DNA from: Mycolicibacterium fluoranthenivorans
GTDB lineage: Bacteria; Actinomycetota; Actinomycetes; Mycobacteriales; Mycobacteriaceae
Direction of reading: 5' to 3'
Assembly: GCF_011758805.1 (NCBI RefSeq)
Contig: NZ_JAANOW010000001.1
Coordinates: 2,356,001 to 2,420,000 of the forward strand
DNA length: 64,000 bases
Of the stretch, positions 57,735 to 64,000 are shown one piece after another. Both the position numbers and the translations under genes were made by a program. Each line of letters starts with the position of its first letter. Positions within the stretch are counted from its first letter, which is position 1. Below the pieces are notes generated by a model, which had not been told where the DNA came from, did not search any database, and saw only the letters and a program-made list of their open reading frames with translations.

Positions 57735-59444
57735 ATGTCGGAGACACGGGATGACGTCGGAGTGGTGCAGGATCTCGGCTGGGGCCGGCTGGTCTTCGGC
57801 CAGACGTTCGACGACCCTGCGGAGTTCGGCACCGCGTTGCGGGCCGAGGCCAGCGGCCGCCGCGATATCGGCATGTACCTCGATGCCCCGCACGTCTTCG
57901 TGGCCCTGCACCCGCAGGAGTTCTTCATCGACCCCAGCTTCACCTACCGGCTCAATTTCGACGACCGCGGCGAATTCTGGCCGGGTGAGGTGCCCGGGGT
58001 CGTGGTGCGCCCCGTCCAATCGCCCGCCGATTGCGCCGCGATCAACGAGATCTACCTACGCTGCCGGATGGTGCCCGCCGATATCGACCTGATGTGGAAC
58101 AACGTCGAGCACGAGCGGCACATGGTCTATCTGGTGGCCATCGACGAACACACCGGCGCACTGATCGGCACCGTCACCGGTATCGACCATCGGCAACTGT
58201 TCGGGGACGCCGAGAACGGCTCAAGCCTGTGGTGCCTGGCGGTGGACCCGTCGGTGTCGCGACCCGGCGTCGGGGGCCTGCTGGTGCGCTCGCTGGTGGA
58301 GGAGTTCATCCGACGTGGCCGCGCCCAGATGGATCTGTCGGTGCTGCACGACAACGAGGGCGCGATCGCGCTGTACGAACGGATGGGGTTCCACCGGGTT
58401 CCCACGCTGGGCATCAAGCGCAAGAACGCCATCAACGAGAAACTCTTCGCCCCGGTGCAGGAGGAGGAGGGCCTCGCCGAGTTGAACCCGTACGCCCGCA
58501 TCATCGCCGACGAGGCCATCATGCGGGGGATCCACGTGGAGGTGCTCGACGGTAAGGGCGGCTACCTGCGGCTGACCCACGGCGGTACCAGTGTCGTCAC
58601 CCGAGAGTCGTTGTCGGAGTTGACCAATGCCGTGGCGATGAGTCGCTGCGACGACAAACGCGTCGCGCGCCGAGTGGTGTCCGAGGCGGGTATCCGGGTG
58701 CCGCGGGGCCGGACCGCGACCTTCGACGACGAGGACTACGCCTTCCTGCGCGAGGTGGGATCGGTCGTGGTCAAGCCCGCACGCGGCGAGCAGGGGGCCG
58801 GTATCACCGTCGGGGTCACCACACCCGAGGAACTGGACCGGGCGGTGAGCTGGGCTGCCAAGCACTGTCCCGACGTGCTCATCGAAGAACGTTGCGAAGG
58901 TGAGGATCTGCGGCTGCTGGTGATCAACGGCAAGGTGATCGCGGCGGCAGTCCGGCGCCCACCGGAGGTGTTGGGCAGCGGTAAGCACACCGTGCGGCAG
59001 CTGATCGAGGCGCAGAGCCGCCGGCGAGCGGCGGCCACCCACGGCGAATCCGTGATCCCGGTCGACGAGGTCACCGCCGACACCGTGCGGGACGCGGGCT
59101 GGGAGCTCGACGAGGTGCTGCCCGTCAACGAGCGGCTGACCGTGCGGCGCACCGCGAACCTGCACACCGGCGGCACCATCCGTGATGTCACCGACGAAGT
59201 GAACCCCACGTTGGCCCGGGTGGCCATCGACGCCGCCGACGCCATCGGCATTCCCGTCACCGGTATCGACCTGATGGTGCCCGCCGTCGACGGTGAGGAA
59301 TACGTGTTCATCGAAGCCAACGAGCGCCCCGGGCTGGCCAATCATGAACCGCGCCCCACGGCAAAGGCCTTCGTGGATCTACTCTTTCCCCGTACCGCGG
59401 CCACACCGTGGGCCTGGCAGCCCGAACCGGTCGATCAGGGCTAG
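57735..59444 (+). CDS. ngg: N-acetylglutaminylglutamine synthetase (GNAT-ATP-grasp fusion)
   Basis: The 569-aa protein fuses an N-terminal GNAT acetyltransferase (about 105-235; acetyl-CoA site SRPGVGGLLVRSL and NEGAIALYERMGF) to an ATP-grasp ligase (about 310-550; VVVKPARGEQGAGITVG, VLIEERCEGEDLRLLVI, EYVFIEANERPGL). It acetylates glutamine and ligates a second glutamine to give the NAGGN precursor. This domain order is diagnostic of the NAGGN pathway. ATG 57735 (MSETRDDVG) is 2 nt after asnO; the longer frame is asnO antisense context. Confidence 0.9.
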   Translation: MSETRDDVGVVQDLGWGRLVFGQTFDDPAEFGTALRAEASGRRDIGMYLDAPHVFVALHPQEFFIDPSFTYRLNFDDRGEFWPGEVPGVVVRPVQSPADCAAINEIYLRCRMVPADIDLMWNNVEHERHMVYLVAIDEHTGALIGTVTGIDHRQLFGDAENGSSLWCLAVDPSVSRPGVGGLLVRSLVEEFIRRGRAQMDLSVLHDNEGAIALYERMGFHRVPTLGIKRKNAINEKLFAPVQEEEGLAELNPYARIIADEAIMRGIHVEVLDGKGGYLRLTHGGTSVVTRESLSELTNAVAMSRCDDKRVARRVVSEAGIRVPRGRTATFDDEDYAFLREVGSVVVKPARGEQGAGITVGVTTPEELDRAVSWAAKHCPDVLIEERCEGEDLRLLVINGKVIAAAVRRPPEVLGSGKHTVRQLIEAQSRRRAAATHGESVIPVDEVTADTVRDAGWELDEVLPVNERLTVRRTANLHTGGTIRDVTDEVNPTLARVAIDAADAIGIPVTGIDLMVPAVDGEEYVFIEANERPGLANHEPRPTAKAFVDLLFPRTAATPWAWQPEPVDQG

Positions 59445-59494
59445 GCCGCCGGGGTTGCCTATGCGACCCCGATTCGAGGATGGGAAGAGGAGAC

Positions 59495-60730
59495 ATGAAG
59501 TCCGAACGTGCCGCGATGCCGGAGGCGACCCGCGCGTGGATGATCGACACCTTGCTCGGTCTGTTGCAGACGCCGAGCCCGTCGGGGCGTACCGACGCCG
59601 TCATGCAGCTGATCGGCGACGTCCTCGACGACCTCGGGGTGCCGTTCACCCTGACCCGCCGCGGCGCGCTCACCGCGGAATTGCCCGGCGAGTCGAAGAC
59701 CATCGATCGGGCGGTCGTCGTGCACGCCGACACCATCGGCTGCATGGTCCGGGATCTGAAGGACAACGGCCGCCTCGAGCTCATACCGGTGGGAACGTTC
59801 TCGGCGCGCTTTGCCACCGGTGCCCGGGTGCGCATCTTCACCGACGATCCCGAGGAGTTCTTCACCGGAACGGTGATGCCGTTGAAGGCCTCCGGGCACG
59901 CGTTCGGCGACGAGATCGACACCCAGCTCACGGACTGGCCGAACGTCGAGGTCCGCATCGATCGCAAGGTCGCCACCCGCGCGGACCTGGAGCGGTTGGG
60001 CTTCAACGTCGGTGACTTCGTCGCATTGATCGCCGCCCCGGAGCTGACCGCCGACGGTTTCATCGTCTCGCGGCACCTGGACGGCAAGGCCGGAGTGGCG
60101 GTCGCGCTGGCCCTGGCCAAGACCGTCGCGGAGGACCGCATCGTGCTGCCGCACAAGACGACGATCATGGTCACCATCACCGAAGAGGTGGGGCACGGCG
60201 CGAGCCACGGCCTGCCGCCGGACGTCGCGGAACTGGTGTCGGTCGACAACGCGGTCTGCGCGCCGGGGCAGCACTCCATCGAGGACGGTGTGACCATCCC
60301 GATGGCCGACCTGCACGGGCCGTTCGACTACCACCTCACCCGCAAGCTCTGCCGACTGGCCGATGAGCGCCGGATTCCCTACGCGCGCGACGTGTTCCGC
60401 TTCTACCGTTCCGACGCCGCGGCGGCCATCGAAGCCGGTGCCAACACCCGGGCCGCGCTGGTCGGTTTCGGGCTGGACGGCAGCCACGGCTGGGAGCGCA
60501 CCCATCTCGACTCGCTGGAAGCTGTGTACAACCTGCTGTACGCGTGGCTGCAGACCCCGCTGACGTTCGCCAAGTGGGACGCCAAACCGTCGGGCAAGCT
60601 GCGCGATTTCCCGTCGTCGAAACAGCCCGCGCCCACCGAGCAGTGGGTGCCGCTCTCGCGCGGCGACCATGCCGAACCGGGGGAGTGGTCCGGCGAGCAC
60701 TGGCCGCCGGCCGAAGGACCGCAAGCCTGA
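59495..60730 (+). CDS. M42-family metallopeptidase of the NAGGN system
   Basis: The 411-aa protein is an M42-type aminopeptidase: VVVHADTIGCMVRDLK supplies the first His-Asp, RHLDGKAGVAVALALA the bridging Asp, and TITEEVGHGASHG the catalytic Glu and second Zn Glu (about residue 229), with VSVDNAVCAPGQHS and GLDGSHGWERTHLDS downstream. An M42 peptidase is the third conserved member of NAGGN loci; it may degrade or recycle the osmolyte. The start is ATG 59495 after GAGGAG (50 nt from ngg); the frame upstream has no support. It ends 34 nt before the SnoaL-like gene. Confidence 0.9.
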   Translation: MKSERAAMPEATRAWMIDTLLGLLQTPSPSGRTDAVMQLIGDVLDDLGVPFTLTRRGALTAELPGESKTIDRAVVVHADTIGCMVRDLKDNGRLELIPVGTFSARFATGARVRIFTDDPEEFFTGTVMPLKASGHAFGDEIDTQLTDWPNVEVRIDRKVATRADLERLGFNVGDFVALIAAPELTADGFIVSRHLDGKAGVAVALALAKTVAEDRIVLPHKTTIMVTITEEVGHGASHGLPPDVAELVSVDNAVCAPGQHSIEDGVTIPMADLHGPFDYHLTRKLCRLADERRIPYARDVFRFYRSDAAAAIEAGANTRAALVGFGLDGSHGWERTHLDSLEAVYNLLYAWLQTPLTFAKWDAKPSGKLRDFPSSKQPAPTEQWVPLSRGDHAEPGEWSGEHWPPAEGPQA

Positions 60731-60764
60731 CCTCTACGGGCCACCGCGGTGGTTCAATCGAGAC

Positions 60765-61214
60765 GTGCTGAGCATCGAAGAGATCTCCGACCGCCTGGAA
60801 ATCCAGGATCTGCTGGTGGCGTACTCGACGGCCATCGACAACCGCCGGTTCGACGACCTGGATCACGTGTTCACCGAGGACGCCTATATCGACTACCGCG
60901 CCATGGGCGGGGTGGACGGCCGGTTCCCCGAGGTGAAGGCGTGGCTGGCTCAGGTCCTGCCGAACTTCCCGGCGTACGCGCACATGCTGGGGAACTTCGA
61001 TATCCGTATCACCGGCGACACCGCCAGTTCGCGGACGCTGTGCTTCAACCCCATGGTTCTCGGAGCCGCCCCGGCGGCGACATCGGGCTCCAGCGGCGAG
61101 CAGCAGCAGGTGCTGTTCTGCGGGCTCTGGTACGAGGACGAGTTCGTGCGCACCACCGACGGCTGGCGGATGACCCGGCGCGTCGAGGTGAAGTGCTTCG
61201 ACCGGGTGGTCTGA
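60765..61214 (+). CDS. SnoaL-like (NTF2 fold) protein
   Basis: The 149-aa product begins MLSIEEISDRLEIQDLLVAYSTAIDNRR (given as two motifs: SIEEISDRLEIQDLLVAY and STAIDNRRFDDLDHVF), then DYRAMGGVDGRFPEVKAWL, typical of SnoaL-like/NTF2-fold small enzymes. It matches M. tuberculosis Rv2910c, which also precedes rpsP. Function is unknown. The start is GTG 60765; the frame upstream runs over the M42 gene and is unconserved. rpsP has its own promoter 3' of it. Confidence 0.82.
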   Translation: MLSIEEISDRLEIQDLLVAYSTAIDNRRFDDLDHVFTEDAYIDYRAMGGVDGRFPEVKAWLAQVLPNFPAYAHMLGNFDIRITGDTASSRTLCFNPMVLGAAPAATSGSSGEQQQVLFCGLWYEDEFVRTTDGWRMTRRVEVKCFDRVV

Positions 61215-61221
61215 CGGGGAT

Positions 61222-61251
61222 TTGGGCTGGCTGTGGCCGTTCTGGCACAAT
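61222..61251 (+). promoter_or_regulatory. rpsP operon promoter
   Basis: TTGGGC (61222-61227) and CACAAT (61246-61251) are separated by 18 bp, a good housekeeping-type promoter. The GGCACAATGG context resembles other actinobacterial rpsP promoters as I recall. The leader is about 127 nt. Confidence 0.65.
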
Positions 61252-61346
61252 GGTCGGCTGTCCGCGTGCGACACGTTAGATGCGCCGCACCCCGGTCACA
61301 CACGCAAAGGCAAAACCGGATCCCGGCAACCCGCCCGGATCGCCGA

Positions 61347-61373
61347 ATTGCCAGCGTGGCAATCAACAGGAGA
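61347..61373 (+). promoter_or_regulatory. leader hairpin and ribosome-binding site of rpsP
   Basis: ATTGCCA (61347-61353) pairs with TGGCAAT (61357-61363) around a GCG loop, a perfect 7-bp stem. It is followed by AGGAGA (about 61368-61373), 11 nt before the rpsP ATG. The hairpin may shape access to the ribosome-binding site; autogenous control is a guess. Confidence 0.4.
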
Positions 61374-61384
61374 AACGCTTCACC

Positions 61385-61858
61385 ATGGCTGTCAAGATCA
61401 AACTCGCCCGCTTCGGCAAGATCCGCAACCCCCAGTACCGCATCGCCGTCGCCGACGCGCGCAACCGCCGCGACGGACGCGCCATCGAGGTCATCGGCAA
61501 GTACCACCCCAAGGAAGAGCCGAGCCTCATCCAGGTCGATTCCGAGCGCGTGCAGTACTGGCTGAGCGTCGGCGCGCAGCCCACTGAGCCCGTCCTGGCG
61601 CTGCTGAAGGTCACCGGTGACTGGCAGAAGTTCAAGGGCCTGCCGGGCGCCGAGGGCACCCTGAAGGTCAAGGAGCCCAAGCCGTCCAAGCTGGACCTGT
61701 TCAACGCGGCCCTGGCCGCCGCGGACAACGAGCCCACCGGTGAGGCCACCCAGCTGAAGAAGAAGAAGGCCCCCTCCAAGAAGGAGGAAGCCGCCGAGGC
61801 CGCTCCGGCCGAAGTCGCCGCCGAGGCCACCGAGACTGAAGCCCCCGCCGCCGAATGA
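61385..61858 (+). CDS. rpsP: 30S ribosomal protein S16
   Basis: The 157-aa protein begins [20 protein letters not shown] and has [15 protein letters not shown] and [15 protein letters not shown], all S16. Bacterial S16 is usually 80-90 aa; this carries a mycobacterial C-terminal extension rich in Lys, Ala and Glu ([19 protein letters not shown]). ATG 61385. It overlaps the KH gene by ATGA, leading the rpsP-KH-rimM-trmD operon. Confidence 0.97.
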   Translation: MAVKIKLARFGKIRNPQYRIAVADARNRRDGRAIEVIGKYHPKEEPSLIQVDSERVQYWLSVGAQPTEPVLALLKVTGDWQKFKGLPGAEGTLKVKEPKPSKLDLFNAALAAADNEPTGEATQLKKKKAPSKKEEAAEAAPAEVAAEATETEAPAAE

Positions 61859-62097
61859 GCTCTGTAGTCGTCGACGCCGTCGAGCACCTCGTTCGCGGGA
61901 TCGTCGACAACCCCGATGACGTGCGCGTCGACCTGGTGACCAACCGGCGCGGCCGCACCGTCGAGGTTCATGTGCACCCCGAGGACCTGGGCAAGGTCAT
62001 CGGCCGTGGTGGCCGCACGGCCACCGCGCTGCGCACCCTGGTCGCCGGTATCGGCGGCCGGGGCATCCGCGTCGACGTGGTCGACACCGACCAGTAG
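61855..62097 (+). CDS. khpA: KH-domain RNA-binding protein (KhpA type)
   Basis: The 80-aa protein is a single KH domain: [20 protein letters not shown], then the GxxG loop [16 protein letters not shown]. KhpA partners KhpB and binds small and ribosomal RNAs, affecting cell size and translation. It starts at ATG 61855 inside the rpsP stop. rimM follows 16 nt later. Confidence 0.93.
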   Translation: MSSVVVDAVEHLVRGIVDNPDDVRVDLVTNRRGRTVEVHVHPEDLGKVIGRGGRTATALRTLVAGIGGRGIRVDVVDTDQ

Positions 62098-62113
62098 GTC
62101 GGGCGGGCACGGA

Positions 62114-62638
62114 ATGGATCTCGTCGTCGGTCGGGTCGTGAAGGCCCACGGCATCAGCGGCGAGGTCGTCGTCGACGTCCGCACCGACGATCCGGACGCC
62201 CGGTTCACCCCGGGCGCCCGGTTACGCGGTGTCAAGCGTGGCGGTGCGCAGCGCGAATTCGTGATCGAGGCGGTGCGTGAGCACGGCAACCGGCTGCTGG
62301 TGCGGCTGGCCGGGGTCAACGACCGCAACGGCGCCGACGAGGTCCGCGGCACGGTGTTCCTGGTGAACACCGACGATCTACCCCCCATCACCGATCCCGA
62401 CGAGTTCTACGACCACGAACTCGAAGGGTTGGCCGTGCGGACCGTCGGCGGCGCCGCGGTCGGCACCGTCGCCGAGGTGTTGCACACCGCGGCCGGCGAG
62501 TTGCTCTCGGTCACGACCCCCGAGGGCGCCGAGATCCTGGTGCCGTTCGTCGGAGCCATCGTCACGTCGGTGTCGCGGGACGACCAGCTCATCGAGATCG
62601 ATCCGCCCGACGGATTGCTCAACCTCGAAGATCTCTAG
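62114..62638 (+). CDS. rimM: 16S rRNA processing protein RimM
   Basis: RimM binds S19 and helps 30S maturation. The 174-aa protein has the N-terminal RimM domain ([30 protein letters not shown]) and a C-terminal PRC barrel ([35 protein letters not shown]). ATG 62114 (MDLVVGRV) is at the conserved N-terminus; the frame upstream overlaps khpA. trmD follows after 5 nt. Confidence 0.96.
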   Translation: MDLVVGRVVKAHGISGEVVVDVRTDDPDARFTPGARLRGVKRGGAQREFVIEAVREHGNRLLVRLAGVNDRNGADEVRGTVFLVNTDDLPPITDPDEFYDHELEGLAVRTVGGAAVGTVAEVLHTAAGELLSVTTPEGAEILVPFVGAIVTSVSRDDQLIEIDPPDGLLNLEDL

Positions 62639-62643
62639 TCGCC

Positions 62644-63327
62644 ATGCGGATCGACGTCATCACGATCTTCCCCGCCTATCTGGAGCCGTTGCGGCAGGCG
62701 TTGCCCGGCCGGGCCATCGACGCCGGCATCTACGACGTCGGTGTGCATGATCTGCGCCGGTGGACGCACGATGTGCACCGCTCGGTGGACGATTCCCCGT
62801 ACGGCGGTGGCCCGGGGATGGTCATGAAGGCGCCCGTCTGGGGTGAGGCGCTCGACGAGATCTGTTCGCCGGAAACACTTCTGGTGATCCCGACGCCGGC
62901 CGGGCGGCCGTTCACCCAGGCCGTCGCGCAACGCTGGAGTGCCGAATCGCATCTGGTGTTCGCCTGCGGCCGCTACGAGGGGATCGACCAGCGGGTGGCC
63001 GATGACGCCGCCCGCCGGATGCGCGTCGAAGAGGTGTCCATCGGCGACTATGTGCTGGCCGGTGGTGAAGCCGCGGTACTGGTCATGGTGGAGGCCGTGG
63101 TGCGGCTGCTCCCCGAGGTGCTCGGCAATCCGCAGTCCCACCTTGAGGATTCGCATTCTGACGGCTTGCTCGAGGGGCCCAGTTACACCCGGCCGGCGGT
63201 CTGGCGAGACCTGGAGGTGCCGCCGGTGCTGCTCTCGGGCGATCACGCCAAGATCGCGGCGTGGCGGCACGAGCAGGCACTGGCGCGCACCCGTGACCGT
63301 AGGCCGGACCTGCTCGACGAGGTCTAG
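62644..63327 (+). CDS. trmD: tRNA (guanine(37)-N1)-methyltransferase
   Basis: TrmD methylates G37 of tRNAs reading CNN codons, preventing frameshifts. The 227-aa SPOUT enzyme has [47 protein letters not shown] and [20 protein letters not shown], the SAM knot. ATG 62644. Its stop shares CTAG with the convergent lipoprotein-like gene. Confidence 0.97.
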   Translation: MRIDVITIFPAYLEPLRQALPGRAIDAGIYDVGVHDLRRWTHDVHRSVDDSPYGGGPGMVMKAPVWGEALDEICSPETLLVIPTPAGRPFTQAVAQRWSAESHLVFACGRYEGIDQRVADDAARRMRVEEVSIGDYVLAGGEAAVLVMVEAVVRLLPEVLGNPQSHLEDSHSDGLLEGPSYTRPAVWRDLEVPPVLLSGDHAKIAAWRHEQALARTRDRRPDLLDEV

Positions 63328-64000
63328 ATATGCCCGCCGGGGAAGATCGTCGCCACCGCCTGGGTGATGGTCTGGCGCGCCTTGGTGGCGTCGGTGGCCT
63401 GCATCGAACTGATCGCCATCACGTAGCGCCGGTCCGGGCCGATCACACCGGTGGACAGGTGCATCCAGTCCGCGCCGATGCAGCACATCCACCCTTGTTT
63501 CACCGCAACGGGTTCCGCGGGTAACCCCTCCGGGATGCCGAAGCGCTGCGGGTACACCCCGCCGGGCACCATACCGTCGGGGGCGGTGGGTGTGGATTCG
63601 GCGAGATTGGACAGGATGATGCTGGCGTCGGCCAGTGGCAGTCCACCGGTGCCGGCCAGCAGCATGTCGTAGTAGCGCACCAGATCGGTCACCGTGCTGG
63701 TGGTGTTGTACCAGCGGCCGTTACCCGGCGGCCGCGTCGCCGACAGCCCGTAGCGTGCGACGACCCGGTTGATGATCGCGCTGCCACCACTGCGATTCCA
63801 GAAGACCTCGGCGGCGCTGTCATCCGACGAGCGCAACATGACGTCGAGCATCCGGCGGTCGTCGGGGCTGAGAGTGGTCTGGCCCTTGGCCTCTTGCAGC
63901 AGCAGATCGTCGGCGATGAACAGCTTCACCACCGAGGCGATCGCCACGGTATCGGCTGCGCCGTTGGTGACCAGCTGGCCGGTATTGCGGTCGAGGATGG
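63324..64000 (-). CDS. LppW-like beta-lactamase-fold exported protein, 5' end beyond window
   Basis: The frame is open to the window edge; an internal ATG at 63947 is not the start because upstream codons [18 protein letters not shown] are family-like. The visible part has a serine-hydrolase lead SVVK (SxxK), [14 protein letters not shown] where SxN would be, and KQGWMC where KTG would be. M. tuberculosis LppW sits next to trmD and is a beta-lactamase-like lipoprotein of unknown substrate. The N-terminal signal and lipobox are outside the window. Confidence 0.8.
   Translation of the reverse strand, partial: ILDRNTGQLVTNGAADTVAIASVVKLFIADDLLLQEAKGQTTLSPDDRRMLDVMLRSSDDSAAEVFWNRSGGSAIINRVVARYGLSATRPPGNGRWYNTTSTVTDLVRYYDMLLAGTGGLPLADASIILSNLAESTPTAPDGMVPGGVYPQRFGIPEGLPAEPVAVKQGWMCCIGADWMHLSTGVIGPDRRYVMAISSMQATDATKARQTITQAVATIFPGGHI

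Overview
This window is chromosomal DNA from a high-GC actinobacterium, almost certainly a rapidly growing Mycobacterium (Mycolicibacterium). Gene content and order follow the mycobacterial core from leuCD-hupB-mutT1-ppk through recG, pyc, coaD, sepIVA, rnc, smc, ftsY, amt-glnB-glnD and ffh to rpsP-rimM-trmD. GTG starts are common, many genes overlap by 4 nt, and no insertion sequence, phage, CRISPR array or tRNA was seen. coaD is followed directly by sepIVA; in M. tuberculosis, as I recall it, the PDIM/phenolic-glycolipid locus lies between them, so this looks like a saprophytic species. No stretch over 300 bp lacks a gene; the longest gaps are about 160-200 bp and are described below.

Layout. 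1-3700: an IclR-type regulator divergent from leuCD, then hupB. 3765-10910: mutT1, ppk and fbiD (polyphosphate, nucleotide sanitation, F420) divergent from gpsA, a cystathionine lyase-like gene and ddl. 10930-18840: DUF3515, an AsnC-domain protein, thiL, ung, rpmB, a DAK/DegV protein, recG and an exported HNH protein. 18860-27490: two aldo/keto reductases divergent from lipN, a DsbA/VKOR oxidative-folding pair, then pyc, rsmD and coaD. 27570-34440: sepIVA, an SsuD-like/acyl-CoA-dehydrogenase-like monooxygenase pair, DUF177-rnc-mutM, a proline-rich membrane protein, OsmC and acylphosphatase. 34460-44880: smc, fni, ftsY and the nitrogen cluster amt-glnB-glnD. 44880-53960: an XRE regulator divergent from map, a DUF222/HNH (13E12) gene, a molybdopterin oxidoreductase, ffh, an amidohydrolase and a diflavin reductase. 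54018-60730: two D,D-carboxypeptidases divergent from a three-gene N-acetylglutaminylglutamine amide (NAGGN) osmolyte operon. 60760-64000: a SnoaL-like gene, rpsP-KH-rimM-trmD and a truncated LppW-like gene.

The most informative accessory and regulatory features are: the NAGGN operon behind a SigF-type promoter; two GlnR-like boxes in front of amt-glnB-glnD; a 15-bp perfect inverted repeat, each arm itself a palindrome, between the XRE regulator and map; a LexA/SOS box lying on the -10 of the DUF222/HNH gene; an rsmD whose conserved N-terminus can only be reached from a CTG codon; and repeated end-to-end compaction (shared CTAG stop tetranucleotides, CATG overlapping divergent starts, TANNNT -10 boxes 6-8 nt before start codons implying leaderless mRNAs). 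Comparisons with other species are from memory; no database was searched.
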